64,000 nucleotides of DNA from Salipaludibacillus daqingensis (GTDB lineage Bacteria; Bacillota; Bacilli; Bacillales; Salisediminibacteriaceae), in the NCBI RefSeq assembly GCF_029891575.1, contig NZ_JARZHF010000004.1, positions 186,001 through 250,000 on the forward strand, in the 5' to 3' direction. Every line of letters starts with the position of its first letter. Within the stretch, counting starts at the first letter, position 1. Under the pieces are notes generated by a model. That model saw only the letters and a program-made list of their open reading frames with translations, was not told the origin of the DNA and made no database searches. Below, one piece after another: positions 45,336 to 53,435 of this stretch. The position numbers were made by a program, and so were the translations under genes.

Positions 45336-47519
45336 TTATTCATGTTTTGTCAAATAAACATCCCTCGGTTTACTCCCTCGAGAGGAAGAAACGATACCTC
45401 GAGATTCCATCACATCAATCAATCTGGCCGCTCGATTATAGCCCATGCGAAACCGCCGTTGCAACAAGGAAGCGGAAGCCGCTTGCTCTTGAAGAACAAA
45501 TTCACACGCTTCTTCAAATAAATCATCTTCTGCTTCCGTAGCTATTTTTTCTTTTAGTTCTTCTTTTTCAAATAAAAATGGAAGTGTTGGTAATTCTTTA
45601 ACATAATCAACCACTCGGTCTATTTCATCATCTGATACGAATGTTCCTTGAATCCGAACAGGTTTAGATGAGCCACTCTCTAATAGAAGCATGTCCCCTC
45701 GCCCTAATAATCTTTCAGCACCACCGGCATCAAGAATTGTACGGGAATCTGCTTGTGATGACACCGAAAAGGCAACTCTTGTTGGGATATTTGCTTTGAT
45801 TAAACCAGTTATGACATCCACCGAAGGACGTTGGGTTGCCACAAGTAAATGGATCCCACAAGCTCTTGCTTTTTGGGCGATACGACAAATGGAATCTTCC
45901 ACGTCTTGAGGAGAAACCATCATGAGATCCGCTAATTCATCCACTACGATCAATAAGTAAGGTAATTTCTCTTCTGGCTTTTCTGCTCTCTCCATTTTCT
46001 CGTTATATCGAGCAATATCTCTCGCACCTGCATTGGCAAAAGATTGATAACGCCTCTCCATTTCTGTTACAGCCCATTTCAACCCTTCTGTCGCCTCTTT
46101 TGGGTCTGTAATGACTGGAGCTGCTAAATGAGGCACATCATTAAATGGCGCTAACTCAACCATTTTCGGGTCAATTAATAATAACCTTACCTCTTCAGGA
46201 GATGCCTTGTACACAATACTTGTAAGGATCGAATTCACACAAACACTTTTCCCTGATCCGGTAGATCCTGCTATCAGTCCATGGGGCATCTTCTGTAGAT
46301 CCGTAAGAACAGGATCCCCAGATATACCCATCCCCATCGCAACCGTCAATGGAGATTCAGCCTGATTAAAGGACGGATGCTCTAGGATCTCCCTTAAAAA
46401 TACAGGCTCAGCCACATCATTTGGCACTTCGACTCCAATCGTATTTTTCCCTGGAATAGGTGCTTCGATTCGAATGTCTTTAGCTGAAAGACTTAACTTT
46501 AAGTCATCTGTTAAGTTGACGATTTTACTCACTTTCACTCCTGGTTCAGGTTGAACCTCAAACCTAGTGACAGATGGTCCTTTTGTTACCCGGACAACCT
46601 CTGCACGTATGTGGAAATATTCAAATGTCTCATTTAATTTTTCCGTCTGCTCACTAAGCCATAACTTGTCATCTTTTTCTGTTTTTACCGGTTCATTTAA
46701 CAAGAGAAGAGACGGAAAAGAATAATTACCTTTCTCCTGATTATCAGTGCTTATCCTCTTTTCATCTGTCGCTCCATCCATCTGATTGTCCATAAAAATA
46801 ACAGGAGACTCTTTTTCTTTCTCTTCTTCCTTTTCTATTTCCGCATGTTTTTGTTTCATCGTTTTCGATGGTGATTTTTCATTCAAATTCTTTACAAGTT
46901 GTTCCCCTTCGTTTTCAGATTTATCAACTTCCTTTTCACGTTTAAAAGGAATAATATTCTGTTTGGTTTCACTTGGTTGGTTGACAGGAGTGTTTTCACT
47001 TTTCTCCCGTCGAGTTAATCGAGGTACCTTTCCTTTCGAAACTTCAGGAACGTAAGTTGATTTTTGCTCCTTATTTTGATTTTCTTCCTTCTCACTGATA
47101 TGAGAAGCTGTTCGCATATGTATTGGTTGGTAACCATGTATCGGAGATGGAATCTCTCGAACAGAAAAGCGATGACCTGTAAATTTTTCCTTATTAACTT
47201 CCTTTTTTTCCTTTTCTACCGTTGTTTGTATTTCTTTTTTATCATCTGTCGCATTTGTTTTTTTTGACGCCGATGGTTGTGCTTCCTTTACCTCATCTTT
47301 GATAAGTGGGAATCGAAACGATCCTTCCTTCGGATACTTACTAATCATTCTTACATTGTGTTCTTCTATATAATTTTCATTATTTCTAAAACCTTGTTTT
47401 GAACTTTCATAAAGCGGTGGACTATCTTCTCGTTTTCTTTCTAACGGTTCAGTATCCTCATCTGGAAATAACCATTTTTTTAGTTTAGAAAAATAATTTA
47501 ATAACCGTGTTTCTTTCAT
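45336..47519 (-). CDS. sftA: DNA translocase SftA (soluble FtsK/SpoIIIE family)
   Basis: A 727-residue ATP-dependent DNA pump that helps clear DNA from the closing septum. It has no N-terminal membrane segments. A charged, low-complexity N-terminal half (about 1-260) is followed by the motor domain with Walker A AGSTGSGKSVCVNS (K424), LLIDPKMVEL, Walker B-type YLLIVVDELADLMM and ATQRPSVDVITGLIKANIP, then a winged-helix gamma domain (RRFRMGYNRAARLIDVMESR). It is shorter than B. subtilis SftA, mainly in the disordered N-terminal part. Start after TAGGTGATGATAA. Confidence 0.94.
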   Translation of the reverse strand: MKETRLLNYFSKLKKWLFPDEDTEPLERKREDSPPLYESSKQGFRNNENYIEEHNVRMISKYPKEGSFRFPLIKDEVKEAQPSASKKTNATDDKKEIQTTVEKEKKEVNKEKFTGHRFSVREIPSPIHGYQPIHMRTASHISEKEENQNKEQKSTYVPEVSKGKVPRLTRREKSENTPVNQPSETKQNIIPFKREKEVDKSENEGEQLVKNLNEKSPSKTMKQKHAEIEKEEEKEKESPVIFMDNQMDGATDEKRISTDNQEKGNYSFPSLLLLNEPVKTEKDDKLWLSEQTEKLNETFEYFHIRAEVVRVTKGPSVTRFEVQPEPGVKVSKIVNLTDDLKLSLSAKDIRIEAPIPGKNTIGVEVPNDVAEPVFLREILEHPSFNQAESPLTVAMGMGISGDPVLTDLQKMPHGLIAGSTGSGKSVCVNSILTSIVYKASPEEVRLLLIDPKMVELAPFNDVPHLAAPVITDPKEATEGLKWAVTEMERRYQSFANAGARDIARYNEKMERAEKPEEKLPYLLIVVDELADLMMVSPQDVEDSICRIAQKARACGIHLLVATQRPSVDVITGLIKANIPTRVAFSVSSQADSRTILDAGGAERLLGRGDMLLLESGSSKPVRIQGTFVSDDEIDRVVDYVKELPTLPFLFEKEELKEKIATEAEDDLFEEACEFVLQEQAASASLLQRRFRMGYNRAARLIDVMESRGIVSSSRGSKPRDVYLTKHE

Positions 47520-47615
47520 TTATCATCACCTAATCCTTATCATGTTATCAATATACGTTCCACGTAGGTTCAACCCATAAGCTCTAAGCATTGTTCATTG
47601 AAACAATGAACAAGA

Positions 47616-47645
47616 AAAAAGAATCACCAAAGAGGCGATTCTTGA
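47616..47645 (-). terminator. ytpQ terminator
   Basis: AAGAATCGCC and GGTGATTCTT arms with a short loop (one mismatch) and a T run on the minus strand. Confidence 0.7.
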
Positions 47646-47687
47646 AATACTCTATCTTTATATTAACTTGCTAAGTAAAAAAATACA

Positions 47688-48497
47688 TCAATCTTTTTTC
47701 GTTTCTTTTGGTTTTTTTCGGGCTAAAATAAAGATCGGTTCTAGTTCTCCGTTCTCATACATGAATGGCAAAGCTGTCAAAGGTATTCGTCCTTGTGAAA
47801 AAAATTGAAAAACCATTTGCGCTAGCACATCGTACCCTGTTTCATTTTGAATATCACCAAAGATAAGCACATCATGGTGAGGAATAGCGACGGTTAATTG
47901 ACCTAATGTTTTTTCATCCATTTTTTTCAATAACACGTCATCAAGGATTCTACTCGCATCATAACCATCGTTCATACTTACAAAATAGAAGGTATTCCCT
48001 GCCACTTTATCTTCTCTCATCGTATGTGTTAGTGAACGAACATTAAATTGACTCATTTCTTGAATTTCGGCGAATGTTTTCCCTGCTTTTTCAAGCATTC
48101 CTTCATCTATAAGAGAATATGAATTGCCTTGGTCAACAGCGTAAAAGATTTTTGTTTCTGCCGTATGATCGGAATGAAGAAGCTTACGACCATCATTTGT
48201 TTCTGTTTCAAAAGAAGTCGTTCGGATGACAGGAAAAATATGTTGTTCATTCCCTGTAAGACTTACTTCAGCAGTTAATAACCTTAATCCTTCCGTGATC
48301 ATTTTCATTGTTTCTTCCAAAGCTTGATCCTTATTTTTCTCAAACTTTGGTGTTAAATTATCTAAGTTAATTGTTACTCCTTTATCAACCCGCTTATCTA
48401 TGATCCTCAATGTACCTTGTTCTCTATCGAAGGATGTAACCCAGTTTTCATTAGTAAGTTTTGCCTCAATTTCCCGTTTCATTTGGATCGGTTTCAT
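47688..48497 (-). CDS. ytpQ: DUF1444 protein YtpQ
   Basis: A 269-residue conserved cytoplasmic protein of the YtpQ/DUF1444 family, function unknown. It has no signal or membrane segment. The order ytpP-ytpQ-sftA is kept, but ytpR, which lies between ytpQ and sftA in B. subtilis, is absent: only 168 bases separate the genes. CTGGAGGGAATAAA precedes the ATG; an in-frame ATG five codons later is an alternative. Confidence 0.9.
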   Translation of the reverse strand: MKPIQMKREIEAKLTNENWVTSFDREQGTLRIIDKRVDKGVTINLDNLTPKFEKNKDQALEETMKMITEGLRLLTAEVSLTGNEQHIFPVIRTTSFETETNDGRKLLHSDHTAETKIFYAVDQGNSYSLIDEGMLEKAGKTFAEIQEMSQFNVRSLTHTMREDKVAGNTFYFVSMNDGYDASRILDDVLLKKMDEKTLGQLTVAIPHHDVLIFGDIQNETGYDVLAQMVFQFFSQGRIPLTALPFMYENGELEPIFILARKKPKETKKD

Positions 48498-48572
48498 TTT
48501 ATTCCCTCCAGTTCATTCATTATTTTAACATGATGACAGTTAATCACCAATTCCTCTGCTTATAAAAATTGA

Positions 48573-48605
48573 AAAAACAGGGACACTGATGTGGCACCCT
48601 GTTTC
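48573..48605 (-). terminator. ytpP terminator
   Basis: AAACAGGGTGCCAC and GTGTCCCTGTTT arms (with small mismatches) and a T run on the minus strand follow the ytpP stop closely. Confidence 0.8.
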
Positions 48606-48611
48606 CCTTTT

Positions 48612-48929
48612 TTATTGTTTTGCTTTTGTTAAGAAAGAATCAATTTCTTCCATTGTTTTTCGATCTTTACTCACAAATCGATCCACTTCATTACCTTCTT
48701 TAAACACAACAAAACTTGGTATTCCAAAAATGTCTAGTTCTTGACATAATTCAATAAACTCATCCCGATTAACTTTATAGAACTCTAATTCACTATGATT
48801 TTCCTCTAAAACTGGTAACAACGGTTCGATGATTGTACAGTCGGGACACCACCCTGCAGTAAACATTACTACTGCACCTTCACCTTCTATTACTTCATTG
48901 TATTGATCCATTGACGCTATATTTTTCAT
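48612..48929 (-). CDS. ytpP: Thioredoxin-like protein YtpP
   Basis: A 105-residue thioredoxin-fold protein with the CxxC active site as AGWCPDC (C28, C31), in place of the WCGPC of classical thioredoxin. Cis-proline region IFGIPSFVVFKEG is present. It is likely a thiol-disulfide reductase with unknown partner. ATAGGAGGAATCACG precedes the ATG. It follows the EIIC-like membrane protein gene by 11 bases, suggesting co-transcription. Confidence 0.92.
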   Translation of the reverse strand: MKNIASMDQYNEVIEGEGAVVMFTAGWCPDCTIIEPLLPVLEENHSELEFYKVNRDEFIELCQELDIFGIPSFVVFKEGNEVDRFVSKDRKTMEEIDSFLTKAKQ

Positions 48930-48940
48930 CGTGATTCCTC

Positions 48941-49969
48941 CTATGATTTATCAATTGTCATATCTCCATATTTAATACGATTCGTTTTTCGTAACCATTC
49001 TGAAAGGATGAAACTTAAGATAGCAGGTAATAAAAAATGTAACAATAAAATGCTTATAAGTACAGAAATATCCGTCCCCATTGTTCGGATCGTCATGATT
49101 TGTCCAACAAAACCGCTCGTACCCATTCCAGCCCCCGCATCATTGTTTTCCATATAAAAAACCATCGTCGATAAAGGACCTAAAATAGCTGCTGTGACAG
49201 TAGGGGGAATAAGTATATAGGGATTTTTTAAAACATTAGCAATTTGCAACATTGAAGTTCCTATTCCTAAAGCTAAAAGTCCAGACCAGCCGTTTTCACG
49301 AAAGCTACTTGATGCAAAACCTATCATCTGAGACGCACACCCAACGGTGGCAGCACCTGCTGCTATCCCTTCCAAACCAAGCATAATTGCAATTGCAGCG
49401 CTTGATATTGGAGCAGTTAAAGCAAGACCCATAAAAACTGCGACTAAAATCCCCATCATAAATGGTTGCTGTTCTGTCGCCCACATAATGAAAAGTCCAA
49501 ACTGCGTTACAGCACTCGCAATCGGCGGACCAATTAACATCGCACTTCCTACGCCTGCGATAATCGTCACAAGTGGCGTAACAATGATATCTATTTTCGT
49601 CTCTTTCGACACCATTTTTCCAATTTCTGTTGAAATTAATGCAGCTAGAAAACTTCCAACAGGTCCTGCCAGCTCTCCTCCAGATGCACCGCTTATTACT
49701 GCAGCAAACAACACAAGTCTAGGTGCCCCTAGTCCGTAAGCGACAGCAACACCGATCGCTGGCCCCGATAAACTCATCGCCGTTTCTCCCATCTTTATAA
49801 GGACAGCAGATCCAGGTACTCCAAAACCAAGCATCTGTGAACCGATTGTTTCCATAATCAGTCCGATAATTAGCGATGAAAATAATCCAAGGGCCATATA
49901 ACTCAACGTATTGATGATGTAATTATGAAACGTTGGTTCAATGCCTTTTCTTTTAAAGAAATCTCTCAT
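48941..49969 (-). CDS. PfoR-like / PTS EIIC-type membrane protein
   Basis: A 342-residue, very hydrophobic and Gly/Ala-rich protein with about eight to ten membrane segments, similar to the PTS EIIC-like family that includes the PfoR regulator. It lacks EIIA and EIIB phosphotransfer domains, so it is not a complete sugar PTS. I place the start at 49969, with TAAGGAG six bases upstream; the ATG at 50002 has no ribosome site. It is not part of the B. subtilis ytoQ-ytpP gene order and looks like a local insertion or lineage gene. Confidence 0.75.
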   Translation of the reverse strand: MRDFFKRKGIEPTFHNYIINTLSYMALGLFSSLIIGLIMETIGSQMLGFGVPGSAVLIKMGETAMSLSGPAIGVAVAYGLGAPRLVLFAAVISGASGGELAGPVGSFLAALISTEIGKMVSKETKIDIIVTPLVTIIAGVGSAMLIGPPIASAVTQFGLFIMWATEQQPFMMGILVAVFMGLALTAPISSAAIAIMLGLEGIAAGAATVGCASQMIGFASSSFRENGWSGLLALGIGTSMLQIANVLKNPYILIPPTVTAAILGPLSTMVFYMENNDAGAGMGTSGFVGQIMTIRTMGTDISVLISILLLHFLLPAILSFILSEWLRKTNRIKYGDMTIDKS

Positions 49970-50096
49970 CTCATACTCCTTACTTTTCAAGTTTAAGTCC
50001 AAATACTAAAGATTATAATAACACATCTCAGCATGTCATTTGTGCCGCTGATTCATTGGTTGTAAAATGGAAACATATAAATGGAGGGATTAATTT

Positions 50097-50534
50097 ATGA
50101 ACTTAACAGTATACTTAGCAGGACAAATTCACGATGACTGGCGCACAGAAATTAAGAAGAAAGCAAAAAACTTACCAATTCAATTTGTTGGACCAATGGA
50201 AAACCATGATCGTTCTGACAATATTGGGGAAGAAATCTTAGGGGAACAACCAAGTTCCATTTATAAAGACGAGGCTGCTTCAAAATTTAATAATTTGAGA
50301 ACTCGTATTTTAATGGAAAAGTCAGATGTCGTTATTGCATTATTTGGCGAAAAATATAAACAATGGAACAGTGCTGCCGACGCTGCATCAGCAGTTGCTC
50401 TTAACAAACCACTTATTTTAGTTCGCTCAAAAGACCTTCATCATCCTTTAAAAGAATTATCTGAAAAAGCACAAGTCACTGTAGAAAATGTTGATCAAGC
50501 GATCCAAGCTCTTTCTTACATTTTTGAATCATAA
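50097..50534 (+). CDS. ytoQ: YtoQ-family protein
   Basis: A 145-residue conserved cytoplasmic protein of the YtoQ family. The N-terminal part (MNLTVYLAGQIHDDWR) and the stretch NLRTRILMEKSDVVIALFGE resemble nucleoside 2-deoxyribosyltransferase-like folds, but the activity is not established. TGGAGGGATTAATTT precedes the ATG. Its 3' end overlaps the convergent DUF84 gene by six bases. Confidence 0.9.
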   Translation: MNLTVYLAGQIHDDWRTEIKKKAKNLPIQFVGPMENHDRSDNIGEEILGEQPSSIYKDEAASKFNNLRTRILMEKSDVVIALFGEKYKQWNSAADAASAVALNKPLILVRSKDLHHPLKELSEKAQVTVENVDQAIQALSYIFES

Positions 50535-51074
50535 TACATCGACGTCACTAAATGGTGGCGTCTTTTTGTTATTAAAGTGATAAAGTTGGCCCAATAACAT
50601 ACTATTTATTTGGCTGAACATCGTCGTACGATCCAAAAGACCTTCGGTAAAAACTCCAATCGCCCCTTCATTACTTCGTACATTATGCTTTTTTGTCCAG
50701 ACCTCCATTACCTCTCCTAACTCTAAACCATCATTCATTCTATTTTGCACGAATGATGGGAGAGGTATCCTTGCACCCGCTGCAACGAAAATATGCCCTT
50801 GTTTTGTTGCAAGCGCCCCCCAATTGCATAAATAAAGTTGGTCTTCTATCGTCATAACACCTCCCTCAAGTCCAATGCCTATATCAACAAGCTTATGCTC
50901 AACGAGATAGGTTGCGCGTTGAACTGCCCCTTGTTTTGTTTCCTTATCTGACATTGGTTGATTGGAGACATGAGAAGGTGCATTACACCCTTCCACGTTA
51001 TATTTATGACCGAAAACAGTTTCAACGGATTTTATTTTAGCTGGATTCATCGAACCAACATAGATTTTTTGCAA
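50529..51074 (-). CDS. DUF84 inosine/xanthosine triphosphatase-like protein
   Basis: A 181-residue protein of the DUF84/YjjX type, which removes non-canonical purine nucleoside triphosphates (ITP/XTP). Signatures are VGSMNPAKIKSVETVF at the N terminus and VDIGIGLEGGV. The start is TTG at 51074 after AAGGGAGTG. The catalytic assignment follows family membership only. Repeat element copy 2 lies in its upstream region. Confidence 0.8.
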   Translation of the reverse strand: MQKIYVGSMNPAKIKSVETVFGHKYNVEGCNAPSHVSNQPMSDKETKQGAVQRATYLVEHKLVDIGIGLEGGVMTIEDQLYLCNWGALATKQGHIFVAAGARIPLPSFVQNRMNDGLELGEVMEVWTKKHNVRSNEGAIGVFTEGLLDRTTMFSQINSMLLGQLYHFNNKKTPPFSDVDVL

Positions 51075-51120
51075 AAATGTTCACTCCCTTATAAATAATG
51101 ATCTTATAGTTATCGTGTTG

Positions 51121-51235
51121 TGCGCGGGAATAGCCATTTTGTGCGCGGAATTCCTGGTGTTTCGCGCGTTAAATGACGTTTGGCGCGCATAAATAGCCAA
51201 TTTGCGCGCGATAAACCCTAATATTCCCATTATTA
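51121..51235 (-). repeat. 21-nt-periodic GCGCGC intergenic repeat element, copy 2 (five units)
   Basis: On the minus strand, after the ytoP terminator, TGGGAATATTAGGGTTTAT leads into units starting GCGCGC, GCGCGC, GCGCGA, GCGCAC and GCGCAC at exact 21-base steps. Lead sequence, unit count and orientation match copy 1 at 22997-23107. The element ends about 50 bases upstream of the DUF84 gene. Confidence 0.85.
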
Positions 51236-51246
51236 ATCCAAAAAAG

Positions 51247-51276
51247 AGAAAGCCTCATTAACAAAATGAGGCTTCC
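51247..51276 (-). terminator. ytoP terminator
   Basis: AAGCCTCATT and AATGAGGCTT form a perfect 10-bp stem with a five-base loop, followed by TCTCTTTTTT on the minus strand. Confidence 0.9.
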
Positions 51277-51284
51277 AAAATCAC

Positions 51285-52358
51285 TTAAACATTGTCACGA
51301 ATGGTATTCAATGTCGTTTGATCAGTGTTTCTTACGAGCGTAGTGATCAATTCTTTCGCTGCTGCGTAATCATCGACATGAATCATAGATGCCGCTGTGT
51401 GGATATACCTTGAACAAATACCAATGACTGCTGACGGAACACCACTATTGGATATATGTACCCTTCCCGCGTCCGTTCCACCTTGAGAGACAAAAAATTG
51501 ATAAGGTATATTATTTGTTTCGGCCGTATCAAGAATAAATTCACGCATCCCCCGGTGCGTAATCATCGTTCGATCAAAGATTCTTAATAGAGCCCCTTTA
51601 CCTAAATGTCCAAACGCGTCTTTTTCCCCAGAAGCATCGTTCGCAGGACTTGCATCCAACGCATAAAAAATGTCTGGTTGAATCATATTTGCTGATGCTT
51701 GAGCGCCTCTAAGTCCAACTTCTTCTTGGACAGTGGCACCAGAATATAAGATATTGGGTGTTTTTTCACCTTTTAATTCTTTTAATAACTCGATCGATAG
51801 ACCAACACCATATCGATTATCCCAAGCCTTCGCTAAAATCTTTTTTTCATTTGCAAGCTTTTCCATAGGGCAGATTGGCACAATCTGTTGTCCAGGTTTG
51901 ATTCCAATCTTTATCGCATCTTCCCGATCATCTGCACCAATATCAATATACATATTTTTAATTTCCATTGGTTTGCTTCGTTTTGCTTCGTCAAGTAAAT
52001 GAGGAGGAACAGAACCAATAACCCCAGTAACCGGTCCATTTTCTGTCATAATCTTCAGCCGCTGTGCCAAGAGGACTTGACTCCACCAGCCCCCTAGTGT
52101 TTGAAAACGGATCAACCCTTTTTCATCAATGGAAGTAACCATAAATCCGACCTCATCCATGTGGCCTGCTACCATCACTTTTGGTCCTTGTGAATCACCT
52201 CTTTTGATACCAAAAACTCCACCTAAACGGTCTTGAATCACTTCATCGCTATATTTTTCTAATTCTTTTTTTACGTAAGCCCTTACTTCATGTTCAAATC
52301 CAGGAGCTCCTGGAAGCTGTGTCAATGTTTCAAACATCTTATACGTTTCTTGTCTCAT
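51285..52358 (-). CDS. ytoP: M42-family aminopeptidase YtoP
   Basis: A 357-residue dinuclear-metal aminopeptidase of family M42 (glutamyl/deblocking aminopeptidase type). Metal and catalytic residues lie in [14 protein letters not shown] (H66, D68), [29 protein letters not shown] and [13 protein letters not shown]. The start is 52358, preceded by GAAGGGAGA; the frame extends upstream without a better site. It adjoins ytzB as in B. subtilis. Confidence 0.94.
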   Translation of the reverse strand: MRQETYKMFETLTQLPGAPGFEHEVRAYVKKELEKYSDEVIQDRLGGVFGIKRGDSQGPKVMVAGHMDEVGFMVTSIDEKGLIRFQTLGGWWSQVLLAQRLKIMTENGPVTGVIGSVPPHLLDEAKRSKPMEIKNMYIDIGADDREDAIKIGIKPGQQIVPICPMEKLANEKKILAKAWDNRYGVGLSIELLKELKGEKTPNILYSGATVQEEVGLRGAQASANMIQPDIFYALDASPANDASGEKDAFGHLGKGALLRIFDRTMITHRGMREFILDTAETNNIPYQFFVSQGGTDAGRVHISNSGVPSAVIGICSRYIHTAASMIHVDDYAAAKELITTLVRNTDQTTLNTIRDNV

Positions 52359-52666
52359 CAAAAATCTCCCTTCCATGGTTTTTCTATGTACTCATTCTAT
52401 TTTAACGAAATGTCTGATCAGTTTCCACTTTTTTCGAAAACCGAAAGATCTCCCCACTCTAAATAAGTCTATTTATTTGCGGTTATAATAAATATTAGCC
52501 TCATTCTACCTCTCGATTTTAAGATTAGAAAACAAAAATTAAATCCTCCATCAAATTCTGTTAAAATGAAGGAGAGATAGTTGGTCATTTCTATGATGTT
52601 TCGCTATACTTAGTTATAGAAACATGTACTGATTTTATTTTTAATAATCGAAAGAAGGTGTCTTTC

Positions 52667-52990
52667 ATGGGTTGGAAAAAGTTCGCAGCTGGCATGGGGG
52701 CTGGAGTTGCAGTAACCATTCTAGCAAAAAATCAGTTAGAAAAAACAGATGGAAAATTATCACCAGAAAAAGCGCTAAAATTAGTGAAGCGTAAAACAAC
52801 TAACCTTGGAACGATTGAAGGCTCTTGGGTACATATGGTTACGGAAGAATTTGAACAAGATCATCTTTTATACGATGTGTATCGCGGAGGTATCACTTGT
52901 TCAGATGAATCAGGTAAAATGCACGCTTACGAATTTTTCGTAGACTCTTCTACTGGAACAGTATTGGCATTGAATGAACAAGATGCATAA
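52667..52990 (+). CDS. ytzB: PepSY-domain protein YtzB
   Basis: A 107-residue protein with a hydrophobic N-terminal anchor (about residues 5-22, GAGVAVTILA) and a PepSY domain (KLSPEKALKLVKRK, then YDVYRGGITCSDE). PepSY domains are often linked to inhibition or regulation of extracellular proteases; the Vpr-like protease gene lies 445 bases downstream, which may or may not be relevant. The start ATG 52667 follows GAAGGTG; the in-frame GTG at 52658 is within that site. Confidence 0.88.
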   Translation: MGWKKFAAGMGAGVAVTILAKNQLEKTDGKLSPEKALKLVKRKTTNLGTIEGSWVHMVTEEFEQDHLLYDVYRGGITCSDESGKMHAYEFFVDSSTGTVLALNEQDA

Positions 52991-52995
52991 TGAAT

Positions 52996-53028
52996 CCCTT
53001 ACGGAAATCCTCCGTAAGGGTTTTTTTC
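52996..53028 (+). terminator. ytzB terminator
   Basis: CCCTTACGGA and TCCGTAAGGG with a five-base loop and a run of seven Ts. Confidence 0.93.
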
Positions 53029-53435
53029 GTTTTTATACCCACATTAAGTCAGACCTTTTTTCCTATTCATTAATTATTCACCTCATGTATAAAACGCTAT
53101 TTTTTTACTCTTTTACTAGTATTTATTAATATTTATTTATTTTTAAGAAAATTCATAACTAAAAGTCAAACTAAATACCTGTATTTTCAAGTCGTTTTTT
53201 GTAGAATATTACATCCCAAAGTCCTAATCCTTTGATTTATCAGTACTTACGTTCTTAATTTATATTTAGAATATTATGAATAATGATTCTATAGTTTCAA
53301 GGGAATAACATATCGTAACTCGAAATAGTTTACTAGAGCAATATATTCAGTTTTGTTCTGAGATTAACTGAAAGAAGGAGGTGAGTCTACGTTTTAAGTT
53401 GCATGATTGTTTAAAAATGATTAGGAGGGTTTTAC
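53029..53435. other. Intergenic region upstream of the Vpr-like protease
   Basis: About 400 very AT-rich bases with A/T tracts (e.g. around 53100-53160) that may bend the DNA and bind transition-state regulators. An unused AAGGAGGTGAG lies at 53375-53385. No gene was recognised. Confidence 0.45.
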
